In this document: positions 50,283 through 61,648 of the stretch, piece after piece
How positions within the stretch are numbered: position 1 is the stretch's first letter
Layout of the letters: each line of letters opens with the position of its first letter
Assembly: GCF_009189165.1 (NCBI RefSeq)
Contig: NZ_CP045118.1
Span: forward strand, 5,642,001 to 5,706,000
Direction: 5' to 3'
Length of the DNA: 64,000 nt
Origin: Pseudomonas sp. SCB32
Lineage (GTDB): Bacteria; Pseudomonadota; Gammaproteobacteria; Pseudomonadales; Pseudomonadaceae
Notes under the pieces: generated by a model
Databases searched by the model: none
The model's input: the letters and a program-made list of their open reading frames with translations, nothing else
Told to the model about the DNA's origin: nothing
Program-made: the position numbers and the translations under genes

Positions 50283-51290
50283 TCAGAGAGCCTCGACGAA
50301 ACGCGCGTCGATGGCCTGCGCCGGGGTGACCGGCTGCTGGAGGATGCCGGCTTCGCTGGCGGCCTTCTGGATATGCTCGAAGGAGCCCTTCTGGAAGGCG
50401 CCCTTCAGTTCGGCCTGGTTCTCCTTCACCGAGTAGAAGTGCACGCCGTCGAAGGCACTGCTCAGTTCGGACTCGTCGGCCCCCACGCCCTTGGCGATGG
50501 CGGCGCGGCCTTCGGCGCTCTTCTCGTTGTAGTGCTTCAAGCCGGCTTCCCAGCTCTTGATCAGCGCCAGCACCTGGCCGGGACGCTCCTTCAGGACTTC
50601 GTCGCGAACGACGAACACGTCGCTGATGATGCCCGGGTCATCCGAGCCCTTGTACAGCAGGTTGACCTTGGGGTTCTGCTGCTTGGCGGCGGACAGATAC
50701 GGCTCGTAGGTGACGGCGGCCGGGACCTGGCCGGCGATCAGCGCGCTACCGGCGCTGGCGGCGGGCATCGGCACCGGCTGCACATCGGCGATGGTCAGTC
50801 CGGCCTTGCGCAGGGCGCTGTGCAGGAGGATGTCGCTGGTGGTGCCCTCTTCGTAGGCCACCTGCTTGCCCTTGAGGTCGGTCAGGGTCTTGAGCGACGG
50901 ATCGACGATCAGCGCGTCGGCGCTGGTGCTCTGGTCCAGCAGCAGGACGATCTTCACCGGCAGGCCGGCGGCGACCATGGCCATGGCGGTATGGGTGGCG
51001 AGGTTGCCGCCGTCGATCTGGCCGCTGGCCAGGGCGGCGTTCATGTCCTTGTCTTCGGTGAAGTTGACCAGTTCGACCTGCGCAAGGCCATTGGCCTTGA
51101 AGGCGCCGGCCTGTTCGGCGACGTACCACTGGCCGTAGCCCAGCCAGGGCTGCATGCCCATCTTGAAGGTGCCGGCCTCGGGCTTGGTGTCGGCCTTGAT
51201 CGATGCGGCGTGTGCGGCGCCGGCCAGCAACAGGCTGGCGCAGGTGGCCACGGCCAGTTGGCGCAGCGCGGATGCGAAGGTGGTGTGCAT
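50283..51290 (-). CDS. ABC transporter periplasmic binding protein, sulfonate/nitrate/taurine type
   Basis: 335 residues. The signal peptide ends near GAAHA/A. The body is an NMT1/THI5-like type II binding protein: FKMGMQPWLGYGQWYVAEQ, ASGQIDGGNLATHTAMAM, QVAYEEGTTSDILLHSAL. The ligand might be a sulfonate, nitrate/nitrite, or an aromatic or pyrimidine precursor. No desulfonase, dioxygenase or reductase gene is next to it, so the ligand stays open. It is first gene of the three-gene operon. Confidence 0.88.
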   Translation of the reverse strand: MHTTFASALRQLAVATCASLLLAGAAHAASIKADTKPEAGTFKMGMQPWLGYGQWYVAEQAGAFKANGLAQVELVNFTEDKDMNAALASGQIDGGNLATHTAMAMVAAGLPVKIVLLLDQSTSADALIVDPSLKTLTDLKGKQVAYEEGTTSDILLHSALRKAGLTIADVQPVPMPAASAGSALIAGQVPAAVTYEPYLSAAKQQNPKVNLLYKGSDDPGIISDVFVVRDEVLKERPGQVLALIKSWEAGLKHYNEKSAEGRAAIAKGVGADESELSSAFDGVHFYSVKENQAELKGAFQKGSFEHIQKAASEAGILQQPVTPAQAIDARFVEAL

Positions 51291-51466
51291 GGTCTCTCCC
51301 TGGTCGTTGTTCTGCTGGATCGTGTTCCGCAGGAACGGCGGGGAGGCAGCGTCGGCCCATGCCCGCCGTAGGCGGGCACAGGCTCACATCGTATCGACGC
51401 AAATGCAAAGCTTTTCGCCGCGGTTCGCCCTCGCTCCGGGCCCGCAGGGAAAAACGATGCAGCCGG

Positions 51467-51874
51467 TCAGGACTGCGGGATGGCGTCGTCCTTGAACTGG
51501 TCCTTGATGTACTTGATCTCGGTGCGACCGTGGGGCGCCGGCTGACCGTCCGCGCCGATGTTGACGAAGACCATCTTGTCGACCGTGAGGATGCTCTTGC
51601 GGGTGATCTTGTTGCGCACTTCGCAGGTCAGGGTGATCGAGGTGCGACCGAACTCGGTGGCGGTGATGCCCAGCTCGATGATGTCGCCCTGGCGCGCGGA
51701 ACTCACGAAGTTGATCTCGGAGATGAACTTGGTCACCACGCGCTGGTTGCCCAGCTGGATGATGGCGTAGATCGCCGCTTCTTCGTCGATCCACTTCAGA
51801 AGGCTGCCGCCGAACAGGGTGCCGTTCGGGTTGAGGTCTTCAGGCTTGACCCATTTGCGGGTGTGGAAATTCAT
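51467..51874 (-). CDS. Acyl-CoA thioesterase, YciA/hotdog type
   Basis: 135 residues. A single hotdog domain has the catalytic-helix pattern DLNPNGTLFGGSLLKWIDEEAA, with the conserved NPNGT-FGG loop and Asp in the helix, and VTKFISEINFVSSARQGD. It hydrolyses short or medium acyl-CoA esters in the cytoplasm. The ATG at 51874 follows TAGGAGTTCAC. It is monocistronic. Confidence 0.88.
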   Translation of the reverse strand: MNFHTRKWVKPEDLNPNGTLFGGSLLKWIDEEAAIYAIIQLGNQRVVTKFISEINFVSSARQGDIIELGITATEFGRTSITLTCEVRNKITRKSILTVDKMVFVNIGADGQPAPHGRTEIKYIKDQFKDDAIPQS

Positions 51875-51975
51875 GTGAACTCCTAACAGGTTGCGCCTCG
51901 TGAGCGCGATGACGGGGAAAGCCCCGCCGGCTATGCAAGTCTGGCCCGGATCGGCGCCGCCCGCCCTGCCCTGGC

Positions 51976-52884
51976 TCAGCCAAGACCGGCTTCGGCGCGG
52001 TAGCGCGCGGCCTCGTCGACCAGCCAGTCGCGGAACGCGCCCAGGGTCGCCGACTCCACCTTGCGTTCAGGAATCATCAGGTAATAGGCATTTTCGCTCA
52101 AATAGGCATGCTGCATCGGCACGATCAGCCTTCCATCGGCCAGCTCGTGCTGGATCAGCATCGGCGGGATCAGCGCCACACCCATGCCGTGCATGGCCGC
52201 CTGGGCGAGCATGGAGAACAGCTCGTAGCGCGTACCACCCATGTCGTGGGCAACGCTCATGCCGAGGGAGCCGAACCACTGGCGCCAGGCGTAGGGCCGG
52301 GTGGTCTGCTGCATCAGCGGCAGCTCGGCGATCTGCGCGGCCGAAAGCTCCCGGCGCCCGCCGAGCAGCTCGGGGCTGCACACCGGCACCGGGTTCTCGT
52401 GCATCAGGAAGTTGGCCACCGTACCGGACCAGACGCCATCGCCGAAATACAGCGCGGCGTCGAACTCGGTATCGGCGAAGAGGAAGGGCCGGGTGCGGTT
52501 GGTCATGTTGACCGTGACTTCCGGGTGCAGGCGCTTGAAGTCCTTCAGCCGCGGCAGCAGCCACTGGGTGGCAAAGGTCGGCACCACCGCCAGTTCCAGC
52601 GCACCACCGCCCTGCTGGCCCATCACCGCCAGGGTGTCGCGCTCCACCGCATCGAGCCTGGCGGCGATACGCCGGCTGTAGTTCAGCCCGGCCTCGGTCA
52701 GCTTCACCCCGCGCCGCGAACGGCGGAACAGTTCGACGCCGAGGAACTCCTCCAGCGCGGCGATCTGCCGGCAGATGGCGCTCTGGGTCAGCGACAGCTC
52801 GTCGGCGGCCTTGGTGAAGCTCTCGTGGCGCGCAGCGGATTCGAAGGCGACCAGCGCGGCGGTGGTCGGGATCTTGCGTCGCAT
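51976..52884 (-). CDS. LysR-family regulator beside gcdH (GcvA-like)
   Basis: 302 residues. The N-terminal winged helix-turn-helix runs from PTTAALVAFESAARHESFTKAA, with reading helix LTQSAICRQIAALEEFLG; the effector domain follows (about 90-300). The GcvA-like N-terminus and the position divergent to glutaryl-CoA dehydrogenase point to a regulator of glutarate/lysine catabolism. The ATG at 52884 is the homologous start; upstream in-frame codons are not conserved in style. Confidence 0.88.
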   Translation of the reverse strand: MRRKIPTTAALVAFESAARHESFTKAADELSLTQSAICRQIAALEEFLGVELFRRSRRGVKLTEAGLNYSRRIAARLDAVERDTLAVMGQQGGGALELAVVPTFATQWLLPRLKDFKRLHPEVTVNMTNRTRPFLFADTEFDAALYFGDGVWSGTVANFLMHENPVPVCSPELLGGRRELSAAQIAELPLMQQTTRPYAWRQWFGSLGMSVAHDMGGTRYELFSMLAQAAMHGMGVALIPPMLIQHELADGRLIVPMQHAYLSENAYYLMIPERKVESATLGAFRDWLVDEAARYRAEAGLG

Positions 52885-53012
52885 CGAATGCCTCTTCGGA
52901 ATCTCGTGATACTGGCGAAGCGCGCGAAACATCCTTAATAGAGGAGAAAGCGCGGGATCCAGCATCAGCAATGCAATGACGGAGTGAAAAAATAGCACAA
53001 CAGAGTGCGAAT

Positions 53013-53049
53013 TAGTCAGTTGCCGGGCTTCCCGACGGCTGACTAGGAT
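53013..53049 (+). promoter_or_regulatory. Candidate gcdH promoter with inverted-repeat operator
   Basis: TAGTCAG (53013-53019) and CTGACTA (53039-53045) flank an inner CCGGG/CCCG stem. They overlap a promoter-like TTGCCG (53020-53025), N18, TAGGAT (53044-53049). The start would be near 53056. An arm on each side of the core promoter is a plausible binding site for the divergent LysR regulator. Confidence 0.4.
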
Positions 53050-53110
53050 GACCCACACCGTACCCGCCTAGACTTGTCGGGTCCTTCACTGTCTGTTCCG
53101 AGGTTTCTCC

Positions 53111-54292
53111 ATGGCCACCAAAGCAAGCTTCAACTGGGAAGATCCGCTGCTGCTGGATCAGCAACTCACCGAAGAAGAGCGCATGGTGCGCGACAGCGCT
53201 TACCAGTTCGCCCAGGACAAGCTGGCCCCGCGCGTACTGGAAGCCTTCCGCCACGAGCAGACCGACCCGGCGATCTTCCGCGAGATGGGCGAAACCGGCC
53301 TGCTCGGCGCGACCATCCCAGAACAATACGGCGGCAGCGGCCTGAACTACGTGTGCTACGGCCTGATCGCCCGTGAAGTCGAGCGTGTCGACTCCGGCTA
53401 CCGCTCGATGATGAGCGTGCAGTCCTCCCTGGTGATGGTGCCGATCAACGAGTTCGGCAACGAAGCCACCAAGCAGAAATACCTGCCGAAACTGGCCAGC
53501 GGCGAATACATCGGCTGCTTCGGCCTGACCGAGCCGGACCACGGCTCCGACCCGGGCTCGATGATCACCCGCGCCAAGAAAGTCGACGGCGGCTACCGCC
53601 TGACCGGCGCCAAGATGTGGATCACCAACAGCCCGATCGCCGACGTCTTCGTGGTCTGGGCCAAGGATGACGAAGGCCAGATTCGCGGCTTCGTCCTGGA
53701 AAAAGGCTGGGAAGGCCTGTCCGCCCCGGCGATCCATGGCAAGGTCGGCCTGCGCGCCTCGATCACCGGCGAGATCGTGATGAACAACGTGTTCGTTCCC
53801 GAAGAAAACGCCTTCCCGGAAGTGCGCGGCCTGCGTGGTCCGTTCACCTGCCTGAACTCCGCTCGCTACGGCATCTCCTGGGGCGCCCTGGGTGCCGCCG
53901 AAGCCTGCTGGCACACCGCTCGCCAGTACACCCTGGACCGCAAGCAGTTCGGCCGCCCGCTGGCCGCCAACCAGCTGATCCAGAAGAAGCTGGCCGACAT
54001 GCAGACCGAAATCACCCTCGCCCTGCAAGGCTGCCTGCGCCTGGGCCGGATGAAGGACGAAGGCACCGCCGCCGTCGAAATCACTTCGATCATGAAGCGC
54101 AACAGCTGCGGCAAGGCCCTGGACATCGCCCGCATGGCCCGCGACATGCTTGGCGGCAACGGCATCTCCGACGAGTTCGGCGTTGCCCGCCACCTGGTCA
54201 ACCTGGAAGTGGTGAACACCTACGAAGGTACCCACGACGTCCACGCGCTGATCCTCGGCCGCGCCCAGACCGGCATCCAGGCGTTCTTCTAA
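53111..54292 (+). CDS. gcdH: Glutaryl-CoA dehydrogenase
   Basis: 393 residues. It is an acyl-CoA dehydrogenase-family flavoenzyme that oxidises and decarboxylates glutaryl-CoA to crotonyl-CoA in lysine and glutarate breakdown. It has [31 protein letters not shown] and the catalytic base Glu372 in [13 protein letters not shown]; the family Arg follows [17 protein letters not shown]. It is divergent from the LysR gene and 139 bp upstream of the CoA-transferase gene. Confidence 0.95.
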   Translation: MATKASFNWEDPLLLDQQLTEEERMVRDSAYQFAQDKLAPRVLEAFRHEQTDPAIFREMGETGLLGATIPEQYGGSGLNYVCYGLIAREVERVDSGYRSMMSVQSSLVMVPINEFGNEATKQKYLPKLASGEYIGCFGLTEPDHGSDPGSMITRAKKVDGGYRLTGAKMWITNSPIADVFVVWAKDDEGQIRGFVLEKGWEGLSAPAIHGKVGLRASITGEIVMNNVFVPEENAFPEVRGLRGPFTCLNSARYGISWGALGAAEACWHTARQYTLDRKQFGRPLAANQLIQKKLADMQTEITLALQGCLRLGRMKDEGTAAVEITSIMKRNSCGKALDIARMARDMLGGNGISDEFGVARHLVNLEVVNTYEGTHDVHALILGRAQTGIQAFF

Positions 54293-54300
54293 GCGCCTCG

Positions 54301-54338
54301 CGCCGATCCGCCCAGCTTTTCGCAAAAGCGGATCGGCG
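54301..54338 (+). other. Hairpin between gcdH and the CoA-transferase gene
   Basis: CGCCGATCCGC (54301-54311) pairs with GCGGATCGGCG (54328-54338), with an inner TTTT/AAAA stem and ACGTTTT after it. It may be a partial terminator or mRNA stabiliser between two genes of one pathway. Confidence 0.5.
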
Positions 54339-54431
54339 CACGTTTTACCTCTCTCCGGAGAGGTCCCGGGGAGGACCGTGGCGTCCCCGCACTGCGCCCT
54401 CCCCGCCCCTATTCACGTTGCAGGTGATTCC

Positions 54432-55655
54432 ATGTCCGGCGCCCTTTCGCACATTCGTGTCCTCGACCTCTCCCGCGTTCTCGCTGGCCCCTGGGCCGGG
54501 CAGATCCTCGCCGACCTCGGCGCGGAAGTGATCAAGATCGAGCGTCCCGGCAGTGGCGACGACACCCGTGCCTGGGGCCCGCCGTTCCTGAAGGATGCGG
54601 ACGGCCGCGACACAAGTGAAGCGGCGTATTACCTGTCGGCGAACCGCAACAAGAAATCCCTGACCATCGACTTCACCCAGCCCGAAGGCCAGCGCCTGGT
54701 GCGCGAACTGGCGGCCAAGGCCGACATCGTGCTGGAGAACTTCAAGGTTGGTGGCCTGAAGGCCTACGGCCTGGACTACGAGTCGCTCAAGGCGCTCAAC
54801 CCGAAGCTGATCTACTGCTCGATCACCGGCTTCGGCCAGTTCGGCCCCTACGCCAAGCGCGCCGGCTACGACTTCATGATCCAGGGCCTGGGCGGCCTGA
54901 TGAGCCTGACCGGCCGCTCCGACGCCGAGGAAGGCGCAGGTCCGGTGAAGGTCGGCGTGGCGCTGACCGATATCCTCACCGGTCTCTACTCATCCACCGC
55001 GATCCTCGCCGCCCTCGCCCACCGCGATGTCAGCGGTATCGGCCAGCACATCGACATGGCGCTGCTGGACGTGCAGGTCGCCTGCCTGGCCAACCAGACC
55101 CTGAACTACCTGACCACTGGCAACCCGCCGCGCCGCCTGGGCAACGCGCACCCGAACATCGTGCCGTACCAGGACTTCCCCACCGCCGACGGCGACTTCA
55201 TCCTCACCGTGGGCAACGACGGGCAGTTCCGCAAGTTCGCCGAGCTGGCGGGCCGTCCGGAATGGGCCACCGACGAACGCTTCGCCACCAACCAGGCGCG
55301 GGTTGCCCACCGTGACGTGCTGATCCCGCTGATCCGCCAGTCCACCGTGATGCGTACCACCGCCGAGTGGATCGCCGTTCTGGAGCAGGCCAGCGTGCCC
55401 TGCGGTCCGATCAACGACCTCTCGCAAGTCTTCGCCGACCCGCAGGTGATCGCCCGCGGCCTGCGCGTGGAACTGCCACACCCACTGGCCGGCACGGTGC
55501 CGCAGGTAGCGAGCCCGATCCGCCTGTCCGAGACCCCGGTGCAGTACCGCAACGCCCCGCCGACCCTCGGCCAGCACACCCACGAGATTCTCGAAGGTGT
55601 ACTAGGCCTGGACGAAGCAGCCATCGCCAAGCTGCGCGAAGGCGGCGTCATCTGA
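54432..55655 (+). CDS. CaiB/BaiF (class III) CoA-transferase, probably glutarate-active
   Basis: 407 residues. The class III signature is present: IRVLDLSRVLAGPWAGQILA, then ADLGAEVIKIERP, RNKKSLTIDF and NFKVGGLKAYGLDYESLK, with the catalytic Asp in HIDMALLDVQVA. Next to gcdH the most likely job is moving CoA from succinyl-CoA to glutarate to supply glutaryl-CoA. The ATG at 54432 (MSGALSHIRVLDL) is set by homology. Confidence 0.88.
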   Translation: MSGALSHIRVLDLSRVLAGPWAGQILADLGAEVIKIERPGSGDDTRAWGPPFLKDADGRDTSEAAYYLSANRNKKSLTIDFTQPEGQRLVRELAAKADIVLENFKVGGLKAYGLDYESLKALNPKLIYCSITGFGQFGPYAKRAGYDFMIQGLGGLMSLTGRSDAEEGAGPVKVGVALTDILTGLYSSTAILAALAHRDVSGIGQHIDMALLDVQVACLANQTLNYLTTGNPPRRLGNAHPNIVPYQDFPTADGDFILTVGNDGQFRKFAELAGRPEWATDERFATNQARVAHRDVLIPLIRQSTVMRTTAEWIAVLEQASVPCGPINDLSQVFADPQVIARGLRVELPHPLAGTVPQVASPIRLSETPVQYRNAPPTLGQHTHEILEGVLGLDEAAIAKLREGGVI

Positions 55656-55659
55656 TTGC

Positions 55660-55680
55660 GCGGCCCGCCAGGCGGGCCGC
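55660..55680 (+). terminator. GC hairpin after the CoA-transferase gene
   Basis: GCGGCCCGCC (55660-55669) and GGCGGGCCGC (55671-55680), 10 perfect pairs, 4 bp after the stop, with no T run. It is a possible Rho-assisted end. Confidence 0.4.
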
Positions 55681-55763
55681 TACCGAGCATCTCCTGTCTG
55701 GCTTCCAGCGCCGGGTTTTCACGGCCCCGTCGCTGGAAGCCGGCGGAGATCACATTCCGCTGA

Positions 55764-57392
<1,629 letters not shown>

Positions 57393-57415
57393 TCGCAGCC
57401 GCAGGCTGCAGGCCA

Positions 57416-57447
57416 CAGGCTGCCAGCGGACTTCCGCTGGCAGCCTG
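57416..57447 (+). other. Strong hairpin between ahcY and metF
   Basis: A 15-bp perfect stem (57416-57430 with 57433-57447) and 2-nt gap, no U tract after it. It may stabilise the ahcY message or attenuate metF. Confidence 0.55.
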
Positions 57448-57485
57448 CCGCTTGAAGTTTGCCGCTGAGAAGGGAACCTTCTTCT

Positions 57486-58331
57486 ATGTCTCAAGAACGC
57501 CGCTACAGCTTCGAGTTCTTCCCCGCCAAGACCGAAGCCGGCCACGAAAAACTGATGGTTACCGCGCGCCAGCTGGCCGCGTACAAGCCTGACTTCTTCT
57601 CCTGCACCTACGGTGCCGGCGGCTCGACCCGCGACCGCACCCTGAGCACCGTGCTGCAGCTCGACGGCGAAGTGCAGGTCTCCACCGCCCCGCACCTGTC
57701 CTGTGTCGGCGACACCAAGGCCGAACTGCGCGCCCTGCTCGCCCACTACAAGGACGCCGGCATCCGCCGCATCGTCGCCCTGCGCGGCGACCTGCCCTCG
57801 GGCATGGGCATGGCCAGCGGCGAGCTGCGCTACGCCAACGAGCTGGTGGAGTTCATCCGCGCCGAAACCGGCGATCATTTCCACATCGAAGTCGCCGCCT
57901 ATCCGGAAGTTCACCCGCAGGCCCGCAATTTCGAGGATGATCTGGCGAATTTCGTGCGCAAGGTCAAAGCCGGCGCCGACAGTGCCATCACACAATACTT
58001 CTTCAACGCCGACAGCTACTTCCATTTTGTCGAGCGTGCGGAGAAACTCGGTGTCAGCATTCCGGTCGTACCGGGTATCATGCCAATCACCAACTACACC
58101 AAACTGGCCCGCTTCTCCGACGCCTGTGGCGCGGAAATCCCCCGTTGGATTCGCAAGCAGCTGGAAGCTTACGGCGACGACATCGCCAGCATCCAGGCCT
58201 TTGGTGAGCAGGTGATCACCGAAATGTGCGAACGCCTCCTTGAAGGCGGCGCACCCGGTCTGCATTTCTACACCCTGAACCAGGCTGAACCCAGCCTGGC
58301 GCTCTGGAACAACCTCAAGCTCCCCCGCTGA
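57486..58331 (+). CDS. metF: 5,10-methylenetetrahydrofolate reductase
   Basis: 281 residues. FAD-dependent reduction of methylene-THF to methyl-THF, the methyl donor for methionine synthesis from homocysteine. The family start YSFEFFPAKTEAG with the catalytic Glu, the SCTYGAGGSTRDRT loop, VALRGDLPSG and QYFFNADSYFHF are intact. The ATG at 57486 is chosen because the homologous region begins there; AGAAGGGAACC lies before it. It follows ahcY on the same strand, linking homocysteine release and remethylation. Confidence 0.96.
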   Translation: MSQERRYSFEFFPAKTEAGHEKLMVTARQLAAYKPDFFSCTYGAGGSTRDRTLSTVLQLDGEVQVSTAPHLSCVGDTKAELRALLAHYKDAGIRRIVALRGDLPSGMGMASGELRYANELVEFIRAETGDHFHIEVAAYPEVHPQARNFEDDLANFVRKVKAGADSAITQYFFNADSYFHFVERAEKLGVSIPVVPGIMPITNYTKLARFSDACGAEIPRWIRKQLEAYGDDIASIQAFGEQVITEMCERLLEGGAPGLHFYTLNQAEPSLALWNNLKLPR

Positions 58332-58485
58332 GGATCATTGCTCCGGGCTTACCGTCCGCGATCCCGGCCAGCGCAACGCCGGCGTATCGTGGACGGGGTG
58401 CTTCCAGCCATCGGCTGAGCGCTCGCCCCGAGCTTGAAATCACGCGCCCTCGAGCCGGCAGGTCGCCGGCCTACAGGAACCCCGC

Positions 58486-60549
58486 ATGTCCTTTACTTCC
58501 CTCGGTCTCTCCGAGGCCCTGGCTGGCGCCGTCGAAGCCGCCGGCTACGCGCGCCCCACTCCCGTTCAGGAACGCGCCATCCCCGCCGTACTGCAAGGCC
58601 GCGACCTGATGGTTGCCGCCCAGACCGGCACCGGCAAGACCGGCGGCTTCGCCCTCCCGGTGCTTGAACGCCTGTTCCCCGAAGGCCACCCGGACCGCGA
58701 ACACCGCCACGGCCCGCGCCAGGCGCGCGTCCTGGTCCTGACCCCGACCCGCGAACTGGCCGCCCAGGTGCATGACAGCTTCAAGGTCTACGCCCGCGAC
58801 CTGCCGCTCAAGAGCGCCTGCATCTTCGGTGGTGTCGGCATGAATCCCCAGGTCCAGGCCGTCTCCAAGGGCGTGGACGTATTGGTCGCCTGCCCCGGTC
58901 GCCTGCTCGACCTGGTCGGCCAGGGCAGCATCGACCTCTCCCACGTGGAGATTCTCGTCCTCGACGAAGCCGACCGCATGCTCGACATGGGCTTCATCCA
59001 TGACGTGAAGAAGGTCCTTGCCAAGCTTCCGCCCAAGCGCCAGAACCTGCTGTTCTCGGCGACCTTCTCGAAAGACATCGTCGACCTCGCCAACAAGCTC
59101 CTGCACAACCCGGAGCGCATCGAGGTCACTCCGCCGAACACCACCGTCGAGCGCATCGAGCAACGCGTGTTCCGCATCCCCGCCGTACAGAAGCGTGTGC
59201 TGCTGGCCCACCTGGTAACCATCGGTGCCTGGGAGCAGGTCCTGGTGTTCACCCGCACCAAGCATGGCGCCAACCGCCTCGCCGAATACCTGACCAAGCA
59301 TGGTCTGCCGGCCGCCGCTATCCACGGCAACAAGAGCCAGAACGCGCGCACCAAGGCCCTGGCCGACTTCAAGGCCAACGACGTACGCATCCTGGTCGCC
59401 ACCGACATCGCCGCCCGCGGCCTGGATATCGACCAGCTGCCCCACGTGGTCAACTACGAGCTGCCCAACGTCGAGGAAGACTACGTCCACCGTATCGGCC
59501 GTACCGGCCGTGCAGGCCGTACCGGTGAGGCCATCTCGCTGGTGGCGCCGGACGAAGAGAAGCTGCTCAAGGCCATCGAGCGCCTGACCAAGCAGCGTAT
59601 CCCCGATGGCGACATGCAGGGCTTCGACCCCGACACCGTGCTGCCGGAAGTCCAGCAGCCCGAAGCGAAGGAAGCCCCGCAGCGCCAGCCGCGCAAGGAC
59701 AAAGCCAAGCGTGGCGAGCGCAAGGAGCGCACCACCAAGGACAAACCCCAGCAGCCGCAGGCCGAAGAGCAGCAGCACGCCGCTCCCGCCGACGGCGAAG
59801 CCGCTGAAGGCGACAAGCCGGCCGGCAAGCGCCGCCGTCGTGGCGGTCGTGGCAAGAAGAAGGGTGACGGCCAGGGCGGTGACGCTCAGCCGAGCGCCAA
59901 CGCTCAGCCACGCGAGCAGCGTCAGCCCCGCCAGGAACAGCAGGGCCAAGGTCGCCAGCAGCAGGCCAAGCCGGCGCGCGCACCGAAAGCCGACGGTAAC
60001 CGCGATCCGGAAGAGTTCCTCGACGACGACTTCGACAACTTTGGCAACCGCGCCGACTACGTCAGCCCGTTCCCGGACAAGGACCAGCAACGCGGCCAGC
60101 GCCGCCGTGGCGGTCAAGGCCAAGGTCAAGGCCAAGGTCAGAACCAGGGCCAGGGCCAGCAGCGCTCCCGTGGTCAGGGTGGTCAGGGTGGCAGCCAGGG
60201 TAGCGGTCAGAACCGTGGCCAGGGTCAAGGCCAGAGCCAGGGCCAAGGCAAGGCCGCGAAGAAGCCCAGCGGCGGCACTCGCGGTCAGGGCCAAGGCCAG
60301 GGCGGCAATGGCCAGGGCAAGCAGGGCCAGCGCAAGCGTGGCGGCAAGGCTCCGGCCTCCCGCATGAACGACGCCCCGCTGCGCGAGCCGAGCGAGTACG
60401 GTGCTGCCAAGCCGACCCGTCAGCCGGTGGTGATCAACAAGCGCGATCTGGTTCGCGGCGATCGCTTCCCCACTGCCGAGCAGCTGGAAGAGCTGGAGCC
60501 GCGCCGCAAGACCGAGCGTCCGGCGCTGCTGACCCGCAATCGCGACTGA
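58486..60549 (+). CDS. rhlE: DEAD-box RNA helicase, RhlE type, with long Gln/Gly-rich tail
   Basis: 687 residues. The helicase core (about 1-375) has the Q motif, [23 protein letters not shown] (160-163), SATF and [11 protein letters not shown]. From about residue 385 a basic region rich in Lys, Arg and Gln leads to a Gly-Gln repeat tract (about 540-620), with GQG repeated many times, before a short conserved-looking end ([18 protein letters not shown]). The tail is probably disordered and RNA-binding. Family members of about 450 residues lack it. It ends at an intrinsic terminator. Confidence 0.9.
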   Translation: MSFTSLGLSEALAGAVEAAGYARPTPVQERAIPAVLQGRDLMVAAQTGTGKTGGFALPVLERLFPEGHPDREHRHGPRQARVLVLTPTRELAAQVHDSFKVYARDLPLKSACIFGGVGMNPQVQAVSKGVDVLVACPGRLLDLVGQGSIDLSHVEILVLDEADRMLDMGFIHDVKKVLAKLPPKRQNLLFSATFSKDIVDLANKLLHNPERIEVTPPNTTVERIEQRVFRIPAVQKRVLLAHLVTIGAWEQVLVFTRTKHGANRLAEYLTKHGLPAAAIHGNKSQNARTKALADFKANDVRILVATDIAARGLDIDQLPHVVNYELPNVEEDYVHRIGRTGRAGRTGEAISLVAPDEEKLLKAIERLTKQRIPDGDMQGFDPDTVLPEVQQPEAKEAPQRQPRKDKAKRGERKERTTKDKPQQPQAEEQQHAAPADGEAAEGDKPAGKRRRRGGRGKKKGDGQGGDAQPSANAQPREQRQPRQEQQGQGRQQQAKPARAPKADGNRDPEEFLDDDFDNFGNRADYVSPFPDKDQQRGQRRRGGQGQGQGQGQNQGQGQQRSRGQGGQGGSQGSGQNRGQGQGQSQGQGKAAKKPSGGTRGQGQGQGGNGQGKQGQRKRGGKAPASRMNDAPLREPSEYGAAKPTRQPVVINKRDLVRGDRFPTAEQLEELEPRRKTERPALLTRNRD

Positions 60550-60558
60550 CGCTGTAGA

Positions 60559-60588
60559 AGAAACCGCCCTTAGGGGCGGTTTCTTTTT
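60559..60588 (+). terminator. Terminator of rhlE
   Basis: AGAAACCGCCC (60559-60569) with GGGCGGTTTCT (60574-60584), loop TTAG, then T run to 60588. Confidence 0.85.
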
Positions 60589-60640
60589 GCCCGCGATTTA
60601 GCACCGATACCCCCTGTGATCGTAGGTGCAACTGTCTTTT

Positions 60641-60712
60641 GGGCTCCCGCCTTCGCGGGAGTGACCTTTCATGCAGTGGCGCTCTGTACATGTCTTCCCC
60701 GCGAACGCGGGA
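60641..60712. repeat. Pair of CCCGCGTTCGCGGGA-type repeats
   Basis: GGGCTCCCGCCTTCGCGGGA (60641-60660) and an inverted relative at 60692-60712. This is the same family as 43822-43897. The gap 60589-60913 contains only repeats and a terminator. Confidence 0.6.
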
Positions 60713-60772
60713 CGCGGCTTCATCGCGAACAGCGCTTGCGCTGGCCCGAAGGGGTATCACCCAGAAGACAAC

Positions 60773-60844
60773 GTAGGAGCGGACTCTGTCCGCGATTGGC
60801 CTCCGGCGCGATGCGCGCCTATCGCGGACAGAGTCCGCTCCTAC
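60773..60844. repeat. Perfect 24-bp inverted repeat pair (GTAGGAGCGGAC family)
   Basis: GTAGGAGCGGACTCTGTCCG-CGAT (60773-60796) and its exact reverse complement (60821-60844), 24-nt spacer. It is a third repeat family, shared with 8789-8852. Confidence 0.8.
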
Positions 60845-60869
60845 TGGTTGCCCCGCACCAAGCGGGCAC

Positions 60870-60896
60870 AAAAAAGCCGCCCGAAGGCGGCTTTTT
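60870..60896 (-). terminator. Terminator of the amino-acid ABC operon
   Basis: GCCGCC (60876-60881), loop CGAA, GGCGGC (60886-60891), flanked by A and T runs; 17 bp beyond the ATPase stop. Confidence 0.8.
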
Positions 60897-60913
60897 CATA
60901 ACGGCATCGAGCC

Positions 60914-61640
<727 letters not shown>

Positions 61641-61648
<8 letters not shown>

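Noticed and set aside
60050..60360. Tandem repeats that might be a CRISPR-like array
   Set aside because: They are in-frame codons for the Gly-Gln tail of the RhlE helicase, with no constant spacer length.
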